Shown: positions 18,309 to 26,300 of the stretch, one piece after another | How positions within the stretch are numbered: position 1 is the first letter of the stretch | How the letters are laid out: every line of letters starts with the position of its first letter | Origin: Candidatus Delongbacteria bacterium | GTDB taxonomy: Bacteria; Delongbacteria; UBA4055 | Length of the DNA stretch: 33,243 nucleotides | Direction of reading: 5' to 3' | Assembly: GCA_027858795.1 (NCBI GenBank) | Contig: JAQICF010000156.1 | Span: 1-33,243, forward strand | Notes under the pieces: model-generated | Seen by the model: only the letters and a program-made list of their open reading frames with translations | Databases searched by the model: none | What the model was told of the DNA's origin: nothing | Program-made: the position numbers and the translations under genes

Positions 18309-18317
18309 TGATATAAT
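18309..18317 (+). promoter_or_regulatory. Extended -10 promoter of the recombinase gene
   Basis: TGATATAAT is a perfect extended -10 element (TGN followed by TATAAT), 42 bases before the recombinase start codon. No good -35 hexamer is found at 16-18 bases upstream, which an extended -10 tolerates. Confidence 0.5.
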
Positions 18318-18359
18318 CATATATTTTTGAGGTTATCTTAAAACTTCAAAGGGGTTATT

Positions 18360-19295
18360 ATGTCAGACAAATCAGTAGGATCATTTTTATTTCATTGTAA
18401 GTATGAAAAGAACCTGAGTGAAAAAACGCTAAAAGCATACAAAACGGATATTAACCAATTTAAGGTTTTTATAACTGAGAAAGGATTATCAAAAGTAGAA
18501 TGTACTGATAAATATCTGTTGAGAGGTTACATTAAGGATATTTATAAATTCAAACCGAAAACAATAAAAAGGAAGCTCGCAACCCTAAAAGCCCTTTTTA
18601 ACTATTTGGAATTTGAAGACAAAATCATTGTAAATCCTTTCAGAAAAATAAAAGTAAATATCAAAACAGGACAGCATTTACCTTCCACAATCAGTTTTAC
18701 AAGTATCAAAAAATTGTTCAGGTGTTTATATCAGAAGAAAGAATTTTATGAATCAAATAATCCTGATCGTGTATTCACTATCTTTACGATTACCCGAGAC
18801 ATTGCAATATTGGAAATACTTTTCGGTACTGGTTTGAGAGTATCAGAAGTTTCAAATATAAAAATAGAGAATATCGATCTTAATCATGGTTGGATAAAGA
18901 TCAATGGAAAAGGAAATAAAGATCGTACTATTCCAGTTTGTGATAACGAAATTAAACAGGCTGTAAGGAAATATTTAAGCTATATAAAATTAAAAGAAGG
19001 TTTTCTTTTCAGAAACAGACTTGATAATAAAATTTCTGAACAATCGATCAGATTTATGATCAGAAAATACACGAAAGAAGCTAAGATACAGGAACACATA
19101 ACACCACATATGTTCAGACATACGATAGCTACACTTTTACTGGAACGAGGAGTTGATATTATGTACATTCAGTCGCTCTTAGGACACAGTTCGATAAATA
19201 CTACACAGATTTATATTCAGATAAATGAGAAAGCTAAGAAAAGAATCATCAATAAAAAGCATCCAAGGAGGGACTTTCAAATGATTTCTGAATAA
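18360..19295 (+). CDS. Tyrosine recombinase (Xer/phage integrase family)
   Basis: The 311-residue protein has an N-terminal SAM-like core-binding domain (about 5-95, with NLSEKTLKAYKTDINQF) and a catalytic domain with the full set of active-site residues: Arg160 (GTGLRVSE), Lys184 (GKGNKDR), His250 and Arg253 (HITPHMFRHT), His276 (LLGHSS) and nucleophile Tyr285 (TTQIYIQI). The spacing between Lys184 and His250 lacks the extra helix-containing insert (patch III) of integron integrases, so despite the attC-like repeat upstream this is not IntI. It may serve the 22-bp inverted repeats: its stop codon lies inside the left one. Host XerC/XerD is an alternative, although the local context is accessory. 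The start is ATG 18360 with AAAGGGG upstream. Confidence 0.9.
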   Translation: MSDKSVGSFLFHCKYEKNLSEKTLKAYKTDINQFKVFITEKGLSKVECTDKYLLRGYIKDIYKFKPKTIKRKLATLKALFNYLEFEDKIIVNPFRKIKVNIKTGQHLPSTISFTSIKKLFRCLYQKKEFYESNNPDRVFTIFTITRDIAILEILFGTGLRVSEVSNIKIENIDLNHGWIKINGKGNKDRTIPVCDNEIKQAVRKYLSYIKLKEGFLFRNRLDNKISEQSIRFMIRKYTKEAKIQEHITPHMFRHTIATLLLERGVDIMYIQSLLGHSSINTTQIYIQINEKAKKRIINKKHPRRDFQMISE

Positions 19296-19312
19296 AGGAT
19301 AACTAAATATTA
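19291..19312 (+). repeat. Left 22-bp inverted repeat (IR-L)
   Basis: The 22 bases start AATAAAGGATAACTAA and end ATATTA. They recur exactly, in inverted orientation, at 20967-20988. The repeat contains the stop codon of the recombinase (19293-19295) and a possible ribosome-binding site (AAAGGA) for the gene that starts at 19314. The flanks diverge at once on both sides. Confidence 0.8.
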
Positions 19313-19313
19313 T

Positions 19314-19616
19314 ATGGTAAAATATACTGAAATTGATATTATATACAATTATCCTGTCTTTAAATATTTCAATTGGTTAAAGTCTGTGGGGTTTAGGAAT
19401 CCGACACAACAAAATACGATAATTACATTATTTATGCTTCTTTCCGTTATTATAGCATCGTTTATAGATAATAGTTTTATATTAGATAAAAATAATATCG
19501 GTTTGTTCCAACATCCATCTATATGGTTTTTTTTTATAACGCAATTTGTATTTCCTTTAACATTATTTAAATCAGTAAAAAAATTATTATATATATATAT
19601 GACTGGAAAGAGTTAA
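19314..19616 (+). CDS. Membrane protein, N-terminal fragment (frameshifted)
   Basis: The 100-residue frame has two hydrophobic segments (TIITLFMLLSVIIASFI near 34-50 and SIWFFFITQFVFPLTLF near 70-86) and ends abruptly at a TAA within a low-complexity stretch of A7 (19577-19583) and (TA)6 (19588-19600). The frame of the next fragment is open back to 19571 and continues with DWKELIVTKKFIENHYTDF, so the two were probably one protein of about 369 residues; one extra A, or one TA unit fewer, restores it. I do not recognise the family. The ATG lies two bases after the left 22-bp repeat, whose AAAGGA is 14 bases away, a long spacing. Confidence 0.6.
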   Translation: MVKYTEIDIIYNYPVFKYFNWLKSVGFRNPTQQNTIITLFMLLSVIIASFIDNSFILDKNNIGLFQHPSIWFFFITQFVFPLTLFKSVKKLLYIYMTGKS

Positions 19617-19666
19617 TTGTAACAAAAAAGTTTATTGAGAATCATTATACAGATTTTATCAATTAT

Positions 19667-20422
19667 TTGTCAATATTCACAAAAAGGGAGTCAAATACTA
19701 GTGTTGTATTATTCAATATTATGATAATTCTTGGTCTAATTGCATTTATATGGAATACACTTCAAAATCAATTACCATATAAATTTCTTGGTTTTGATTT
19801 CTGGGATTCATTTAATTATCAATGGGGTTATTGGGTTACTAGAATATATAAATTTTACTTATGGGTTCTTTTATTGCCTTCATTAGCTCATATCCAAGTT
19901 GGGATCATGCTTACAATTCGAAAATTAATTATAAAAGCCAATATGCAAAATGAAGTAATTTTAGAACCATATCATAAAGATAGTAATGGAGGTGCAAAAG
20001 CTTTTATTGATACAATAATTCATTCAATAGCACCAATTCTTTTTTTTGTAGGAATGCACAATATTATAGTAATAAATATACATAAACAAATTGATTATAC
20101 AACTGTGTTGGGATTGTTATTTGCGTCACTAATATTTTTATCATTTTATTTAATCCCAGCATTTTATCTAAAAGAAATTATTGTTTCAGAGAAGGATAAA
20201 TTCTTAAATGAAATATCTCACTTACAAAATTCATTACTTGAAATAGCATTTAAAAATAATAGTAACATTAAAGTCAATATTGATGCTATTACTTCTTTAA
20301 CCAAAATAAGCAAAAAAATAAAGTCCATTCCAAATTGGCCGCAATTTACTTATATATCAAAATTATTGAGTTTAGCAATATCTCCAACAATACTCAATAT
20401 AATAATAAAATTGATAGTATAA
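19667..20422 (+). CDS. Membrane protein, C-terminal fragment (frameshifted)
   Basis: This frame is open upstream to 19571, so the TTG at 19667 is only a formal start without a ribosome site. It adds 251 residues with hydrophobic segments at about 13-30 (VVLFNIMIILGLIAFIW), 60-80 (FYLWVLLLPSLAHIQVGIML), 115-135 and 143-165, then an amphipathic helical stretch (EKDKFLNEISHLQNSLLEIA) and a basic tail. No motif of a known enzyme or transporter is visible. Together with the preceding fragment it makes a membrane protein of five or six predicted helices, unknown in function. It lies wholly inside the segment flanked by the 22-bp inverted repeats and converges, six bases apart, with the CDP-alcohol phosphatidyltransferase gene. 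Confidence 0.6.
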   Translation: MSIFTKRESNTSVVLFNIMIILGLIAFIWNTLQNQLPYKFLGFDFWDSFNYQWGYWVTRIYKFYLWVLLLPSLAHIQVGIMLTIRKLIIKANMQNEVILEPYHKDSNGGAKAFIDTIIHSIAPILFFVGMHNIIVINIHKQIDYTTVLGLLFASLIFLSFYLIPAFYLKEIIVSEKDKFLNEISHLQNSLLEIAFKNNSNIKVNIDAITSLTKISKKIKSIPNWPQFTYISKLLSLAISPTILNIIIKLIV

Positions 20423-20427
20423 ATTTC

Positions 20428-20925
20428 TTATATTTCAAAAGCGTTGAGAATTTTTCCCCAGTTGGATATCACTTTGTATAATAGGTTAGTTGTTGTTAAT
20501 ACCGCAACTAACCAAGTAATAACATTCAAAAGTGAGATATCAATTTTAATATAATCTGGGTGCAATATCATAAAAAATGTAAATAACCAGATAGGAAATA
20601 CTGTAAAACCACCAAGGATTCTTTGAGGTGGTAATAATAGCTCTCCAGAATTTTTTACATTTCTCATAGATAAAAGAAATACTTCTCTAAGTACTATCAA
20701 AGTACAAGGAATAATTGGCATTCCCTTAATAGATAAAAACATTATAGATATAATAGTTAAAAATTTATCACCAAATAAATCTAAGAATTTACCTGCTTCA
20801 GTTGTACATTTATAATGTTTTGCAAGAAATCCATCTAAAATATCTGAGAAGCATGAATAGAGAAATATAATTGATGCAAAAATTTTATATTCTAATGCAA
20901 CGCTAATAAATATAATTGCAGACAA
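20428..20925 (-). CDS. CDP-alcohol phosphatidyltransferase, PgsA-like, start unresolved
   Basis: The CDP-alcohol motif D-x2-D-G-x2-A-R-x8-G-x3-D-x3-D is complete apart from Lys in place of Arg: Asp28, Asp31, Gly32, Ala35, Lys36, Gly45, Asp49 and Asp53 in SDILDGFLAKHYKC and EAGKFLDLFGDK. The family transfers a phosphatidyl group from CDP-diacylglycerol to an alcohol such as glycerol phosphate in the inner membrane. From TTG 20925 the protein is 165 residues and lacks about 17 N-terminal residues usual for the family. The frame stays open upstream to 20976 and encodes NISIRIIVQIITLSRAL, a good match to the family's first helix, but contains no ATG, GTG or TTG before the TAA inside the right 22-bp repeat. 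It may start at ATT or ATA, or be inactive. Confidence 0.75.
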   Translation of the reverse strand: MSAIIFISVALEYKIFASIIFLYSCFSDILDGFLAKHYKCTTEAGKFLDLFGDKFLTIISIMFLSIKGMPIIPCTLIVLREVFLLSMRNVKNSGELLLPPQRILGGFTVFPIWLFTFFMILHPDYIKIDISLLNVITWLVAVLTTTNLLYKVISNWGKILNAFEI

Positions 20926-20966
20926 AGCTCTACTAAGAGTGATTATTTGAACTATTATTCTAATGC

Positions 20967-20988
20967 TAATATTTAGTTATCCTTTATT
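20967..20988 (-). repeat. Right 22-bp inverted repeat (IR-R)
   Basis: An exact reverse complement of 19291-19312. It lies 11 bases after the stop codon of the zinc-ribbon membrane protein and overlaps the expected start of the CDP-alcohol phosphatidyltransferase frame. With IR-L it bounds a 1,654-bp segment. Confidence 0.8.
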
Positions 20989-20999
20989 TATTTTATTGT

Positions 21000-22376
21000 T
21001 TAGTCATTGTTTTGTTCTTCTTCATCAATTTTTACATACCTTTTATTTTGTATCAACTTTAAAACACCTAAAACTATAAGTATCGACAACATCAAAAAGA
21101 ATAAGACTCCTAATGGGTTGGGCTTAGCAACCTTGATAATGAAATTTGCTGGAATAATAATTATCCATGCTCCAAAAAAAGTTAACATAAAAAAAAATGA
21201 ATACATCAGTACTGAAAGTGTAATACTCCGGTGTGCTGTTAACGCTTCCAATCTTGTTCCAAAAAAAATTCTTAAACTATTTCTAATATTTAACGGAGAT
21301 TCTAAATGATCTTTCCATTTCTTGTATGTAAACATGGAATACAACCACATCATTGTTACTAGAGAAATGCAAAAACCAAAAAAAACTAACCACTCAATAT
21401 ATTTCATAGTATTAAAATTTCCACTACTCCACAATTTTACAATATTAGTTACAACTCCATTTATACTTAGGGAAATCCCAAACATTATAGAAGCTAAAAA
21501 TAATACTCTTAACACTCTCACAGTTATTAAGAGTGCACGAGTTATCGAATCTTTAATTAAAAAAAATATTTCAATAAATATTATTTCTAAAATCTGCCTT
21601 CCTAAATCTAAACCTGTTAATATTGCCTCTAGTAAATTAGACATATAACCTGATAAGCCTTTCCAAATTATGTCTATCAAATTTAAGCCATGCATTGATA
21701 CAATATTATTATTTACTTTTCTTACATTTAGCTCTTTCTTTAATGAGCTGGCTATTGATATTACAGTAACAAATCCTAATACAATAGCCATAAATGAAGA
21801 TCTATAGTAAAATATTAATCCCAAATAACGATCTATATCCTTTAAAGATGTATCAATAAGTGGATTTAACTGTCGAACTATTGGAATTGTCCAATAGGGT
21901 ACTGATGTAAGAATAGTAATAAATAATGATGTAATTAACCAAAATGAACCTTTTCTCAAATTATCATATTGTACTGCATCATTAAATCCAAAAATCAATG
22001 CTAAAATAAATGGTATACCAAACAAAAAGTATGCAAAAAACAATAAATATGAAGCAATCTCACTTCCAAACATAAATAATATTACTTGTTTAAATGAAAC
22101 TGCCAATACCGGAAATAAAATAAATATATTAGTTACTAACTCAAAACCTTTCTTTCTTAAAATACATACTTCAACAAACAAAACAAACAAAACAAATAGG
22201 ATTGTTAGTTTATCACTATAACTCCCTCTGAGGAAACTATCAGAATAGTATATAAGCAGTATCACAATAACACCAATTGCGTAATGAAAGTATTGTGTGG
22301 AGATAAAACTACGACCACATTCAGGACATATTGTATCTAAATCACAACTTGCTAAATGACCACATTGTAATTTCAT
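21000..22376 (-). CDS. Polytopic membrane protein with N-terminal zinc ribbon, function unknown
   Basis: The 458-residue protein opens with MKLQCGHLASCDLDTICPEC, where Cys5, His7, Cys11, Cys17 and Cys20 could hold a zinc ion, followed by about ten hydrophobic segments (for example IGVIVILLIYYSDSFL, LTILFVLFVLFVEVCIL, ILFMFGSEIASYLLFFAYFL, and LGVLFFLMLSILIVLGVLKL near the end) and an acidic tail, DEEEQNND. I do not recognise the family; zinc-ribbon proteins fused to membrane helices are often uncharacterised. The ATG at 22376 is preceded by AAGGA. The gene follows the GIY-YIG-like and 71-residue genes on the same strand and is followed by the right 22-bp repeat, so it may be cotranscribed with whatever gene lies in the repeat-bounded segment. 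Confidence 0.7.
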   Translation of the reverse strand: MKLQCGHLASCDLDTICPECGRSFISTQYFHYAIGVIVILLIYYSDSFLRGSYSDKLTILFVLFVLFVEVCILRKKGFELVTNIFILFPVLAVSFKQVILFMFGSEIASYLLFFAYFLFGIPFILALIFGFNDAVQYDNLRKGSFWLITSLFITILTSVPYWTIPIVRQLNPLIDTSLKDIDRYLGLIFYYRSSFMAIVLGFVTVISIASSLKKELNVRKVNNNIVSMHGLNLIDIIWKGLSGYMSNLLEAILTGLDLGRQILEIIFIEIFFLIKDSITRALLITVRVLRVLFLASIMFGISLSINGVVTNIVKLWSSGNFNTMKYIEWLVFFGFCISLVTMMWLYSMFTYKKWKDHLESPLNIRNSLRIFFGTRLEALTAHRSITLSVLMYSFFFMLTFFGAWIIIIPANFIIKVAKPNPLGVLFFLMLSILIVLGVLKLIQNKRYVKIDEEEQNND

Positions 22377-22515
22377 TATTCATCCTTATTTAAAAATTCT
22401 TGATAAATCTCTATTACCATCCCCTTCTCCCTTACCTATTTATTGTCTTTCTTTTTTTTTAAATTTAAGTGCTCTGTGTACCCTCAAAATTGATTATTTA
22501 CATCATTTTGTAAGA

Positions 22516-22731
22516 CTATAAGCTTACATAACCTTTCCGAATTGCAAAGTCTAAAGCTTGCGGAAGTGCTTCAACTGGGAATTCACCACCACGAGCAGCT
22601 TGACCGTTTTTATCGAACCATGTATATTTTACAGATTTCGCATTTTTACTTCCGTTATCCCAAGAAGCGATTCCTAAACGGATTTCACAATTAGAATTTA
22701 TTTTTGCTTCTTCTTTATGTTCTACTTTCAT
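22516..22731 (-). CDS. Small protein of unknown function (71 residues)
   Basis: The protein reads as a compact folded unit rather than noise: an EIRLGIASWDNGSKN stretch, KYTWFDKNGQAARGGEFP, which looks like a beta hairpin, and a C-terminal helix, VEALPQALDFAIRKGYVSL. There is no signal peptide, membrane helix or cysteine pair. GGAG lies nine bases before the ATG. It is 36 bases after the GIY-YIG-like gene, in the same direction, and base composition is slightly less AT-biased than its neighbours. I do not recognise the family; a link to the upstream nuclease-like gene is an inference from position only. Confidence 0.6.
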   Translation of the reverse strand: MKVEHKEEAKINSNCEIRLGIASWDNGSKNAKSVKYTWFDKNGQAARGGEFPVEALPQALDFAIRKGYVSL

Positions 22732-22767
22732 TTATTCATCTCCATATCTCCTTAATTAGATATTATA

Positions 22768-23235
22768 TTATCCACACGTTAAATATTGATGTATTAACGG
22801 ATAATCACCTTCATTTGTTACTCCTATCACTCTTCCGTTATATGAAGCCACATTCTGTGTATTGCATTTTGGTTGATTCCTAAATATCAAACAACTTTCT
22901 ATATCATCAATAAATTCTTGTGCTATTCTCGAAAAAAAACATTGTGAAATAGTTCCTACTTTGAAAACTGGAACTACATCAGGATTATTTTTCAATGTTT
23001 TTCCTATACAATCATACGCAGAATCATGATCCTGAGATATTCTAGTTCTTAAACTTTGACCATAAGCTTGACCAATATATAGCAAATCAAGGATATCATA
23101 ACTTTCTTCTCTACTATTCCATCGAGCTGCATATATCGCATAAAATCCTTTTCCATCAAGCAAATTATTACTTGTGACATTCAATTCCCCAAATTGGTAA
23201 ACGCCTGTCATCCAATGTATTGTTGCTGTTTCCAT
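22768..23235 (-). CDS. GIY-YIG-like nuclease-fold protein
   Basis: From the ATG at 23235 the protein is 155 residues; an ATG at 23250 would leave only one base between AGGA and the start codon. The motif series fits a divergent GIY-YIG domain: GFYAIYA at 30-36, LLYIGQA at 51-57, Arg63/Arg65 and His70 in LRTRISQDH, Glu113 in DIESCLIF as the metal ligand, and Asn125 in QPKCN. GIY-YIG domains cut DNA in homing endonucleases, restriction enzymes and UvrC. No DNA-binding domain is fused, so it could be a stand-alone accessory nuclease, or an inactive relative. The 71-residue gene follows it closely. A defence or mobile-element role is plausible but unproven. Confidence 0.68.
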   Translation of the reverse strand: METATIHWMTGVYQFGELNVTSNNLLDGKGFYAIYAARWNSREESYDILDLLYIGQAYGQSLRTRISQDHDSAYDCIGKTLKNNPDVVPVFKVGTISQCFFSRIAQEFIDDIESCLIFRNQPKCNTQNVASYNGRVIGVTNEGDYPLIHQYLTCG

Positions 23236-23261
23236 TATTTGCCCTACCATTTCCTTTAAAT

Positions 23262-23292
23262 TAAAAGTTGAGCGTTGTCTCCAACGCCCAAC
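23262..23292 (-). terminator. Intrinsic terminator of the C13-like protease gene
   Basis: On the minus strand GTTGGGCGTTG (23292-23282) pairs with CAACGCTCAAC (23277-23267), with one G-T pair, a 4-base loop, and TTTTAATTT behind it. It ends 35 bases beyond the protease stop codon and just before the GIY-YIG-like gene. Confidence 0.8.
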
Positions 23293-23326
23293 TCATCACT
23301 TACAACTAGAAATAAACTAAATCAGA

Positions 23327-26300
23327 TTATTTTAATAAAAGCATCTTCTTGGTACTTACTACTTTTCCGTTAGCTACTAAAGAGTAATAGAAAATACCAT
23401 TCGTTAACTTACTTGCATCAAATGTTACACTATGCTGTCCAATACTTTGTGAAGCATTTACTAGATCAGCAACTACACTACCATTTGAAGTGTAAACCCT
23501 AATACTTACACTTGCATCCTGTGAAAGAGCATACTTTATCTCTGTAGTAGGATTAAAAGGATTTGGATAGTTCTGATATAAAGTAAATTCCGTTGGTAAC
23601 GCAGATCCTACAATATCAGTTTTTTCACTTTCTTTATTACTTTCTGTTAGCTTCGCAAGTAATTCACTAACAGTTGTTGAGTAATCAACTGTTGACCTAC
23701 CCTTTTCATTACTTTCAGCATCTTTCATCATATTTGCAATCGCAATATCAATTTGACAAAGGGTCTCTTCTTCTTCTGAATCAGCTTCCAAGATCATTTC
23801 TTCAGATAATGCAATAGCATCATCGTACTTCTTATTCATTATTTTAGTTGAAACCTTCATCTCCTTAAAGAATTTTTTATTAACGCTTCCTTCTTCAAGA
23901 GCAATGTTTACATCATACATAGCAATAAGTGGTTCAAGATCTAATCCTTCCCGAATATAATTATCCGGAAGTTGTGCATAGGCTACAAGAGCTTCTTCAC
24001 TATCAGGATATTTCTTTATTATCTTTAGATATGATTTAATTGCTTTGTCATATTTCCCATCAAATTCAGCCTCCATAGCTTTATAAAGAACTGAATATGG
24101 TTTATCTTCTTCTGGTGCAGGAGATGTTGCTGGAAGCTGACCCCACGGTGAACTTGCTATAGGATCATAGTCTATAGTGAAAAGATGTCCAGTTCTGAAG
24201 AAATTATCAGTTACATTTGATGAACCCCAGTAATTTCTCTCTACATTAATGTGATAAATTGCTAATTGATCTTGATCAGCTGGCAGAAAAGAACTTCCGT
24301 ATACTATACAAGGTACTCCACTTCCATTAGAGAATACATTATTCTGTCCATTACGCATATAAATACTACTCAATCCAAATACACATATTTGACCTGGTAT
24401 ATCTGTAATAAAATGAGGATCCGGCAAATAAGGTACATAACCGTTGTCATAGATTTTATTATTCAAGTATCGGTAAGGCAACATCTGGTTCTCATCAAGC
24501 TCATAAACAAGCTTCGGACTAGAATTCATCCCAGTTATGTATAAACCAGTGAAAACATTATTATGAATAGTGTTCATAGTTATATTTGGGGAACAAGAAA
24601 TAGCAGTAATACCTCTTGAAAAGTTAGCTATCGTATTCTTATGGATTTTACCAATACTTCCACTTTGAGTAATAGTTATACCTCTACCTTCATTGATTCC
24701 AGTTATTGTATTGGATATTATATTATACTCATAACCTACTTTCATTCTTTCTACGTTAATTCCGTTAATACAATCTTCAAAGATTGAACTTGTAATATCA
24801 AATTGATAATTATCTATACCCTTCACACCTGTATCAGCACCTGATAAATTAACATTGTTCATTGCTATTGAACTACCTGAGGTTGCATTAATACCTAGCC
24901 ATGTACCTGCTGGATCAGTATAAGTGAAAGTTGTACCATTTGCATTAATTTTACCTTTGTTCATAATAATAATTTCTGAATTTTCAGATACGTTTACAAC
25001 GGTTCCTGGATTTGCAAATAGATCTACACCATTTTCAATATATAACTTTGAATTTTCATTTAACTTCAAATTTGAATCAGACTGAAAATTTATTTCAGAG
25101 AGATAAGTTTGCTGAATATGTAATTCCGAGTTGCTTGCGACTTCAACACTCGAACTTGCAGGAATATTCAAATTCCCAATTATAGCAGCATCTCCATTTA
25201 CTACAATGTTTGCTCCCTCTTCTAAAATTACATTTGCACCATCTTCTATTATAAGCTCAGAACCTTTTTCCAAAGTAATATAAGAACCACTATTCATATA
25301 AATGTTTGATCCTGACTTAATAGATAAAATTGAGCTAATACCTACTGTTAAATTTGATTCTAAAGTCAGGTTTATATCACCTTGAATTGATGCATTACCT
25401 GCGGACACAATATTTGTACCTGAAGCTAAAGAGAAAGTATAGTTATCAACTATATTAAATAATGAACCATCATTAATCACTATTGAAGATCCTGATTCCA
25501 TTGTTAAATTTAGATCTGAAGATGCAATTAATTCTGAATTTTCTTCCAAGACCACAAGACCACCTACACCTGCTATAATTGGAACACTTGGAGAATAAAT
25601 ATCCCCTGACATAAAGTTTAATTGACCTAAGTCTGAAATATTGATATCGCAATCATAAAAGGAGCAGCTATTGTTATAATTAAATATACCTGATGTATTT
25701 ACGAAAAAGTTAATTGATCCAAATGAAGGATATGTCCCAGGAGTTATTATACTACCATCAGTAACATTTATGTTGTTAGGATATGATCCAAACAATGTAC
25801 CACATAGAAGTTCAGAATTATTAATAAGTGTTAGCTCTGTACTAGAATTTCCTGAATAACCGACATACATTGTACCTTCATTATCTAAGTCAAGCTTTGT
25901 ATTATCAAATACTGTTGGCTTTGTGATATATATTGGAGCAAAACCATAGCTTTTCATAGTAATATTCCTGATAGTACATCCATTTGCAAACATACCCCAA
26001 GGGGGTGATATTCCTCCCGAGTCTTTACCATATAACTCAATTTTATTTTTTTCACCTTGTAGAACTGAATTTTCATCTAAATTTATGCCTGCTGCTCTCA
26101 TCAATCCACTACCCTCTAATGATAATTGCACACCTTCACTAATAGATAAACCAGAAAAACTGTGTACTTCTGAGTTTTGAGATATTGCAAATGTTGCATT
26201 TGCTGCTATTTGCATATCTGATGGTGTACTCATATATGAATTATCTATTAATTCAATTCTTGAATTTTCTTTTAAATCAAATGTCGAGTTTAAGTATGCG

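Noticed and set aside
18360..19295. Integron integrase IntI beside an attC-like site
   Set aside because: The protein lacks the additional insert between the Lys and His-Arg motifs that defines IntI; it fits a Xer-like recombinase.
21007..21648. Two plus-strand frames of about 100 residues
   Set aside because: They are antisense to the zinc-ribbon membrane protein and show no independent features.
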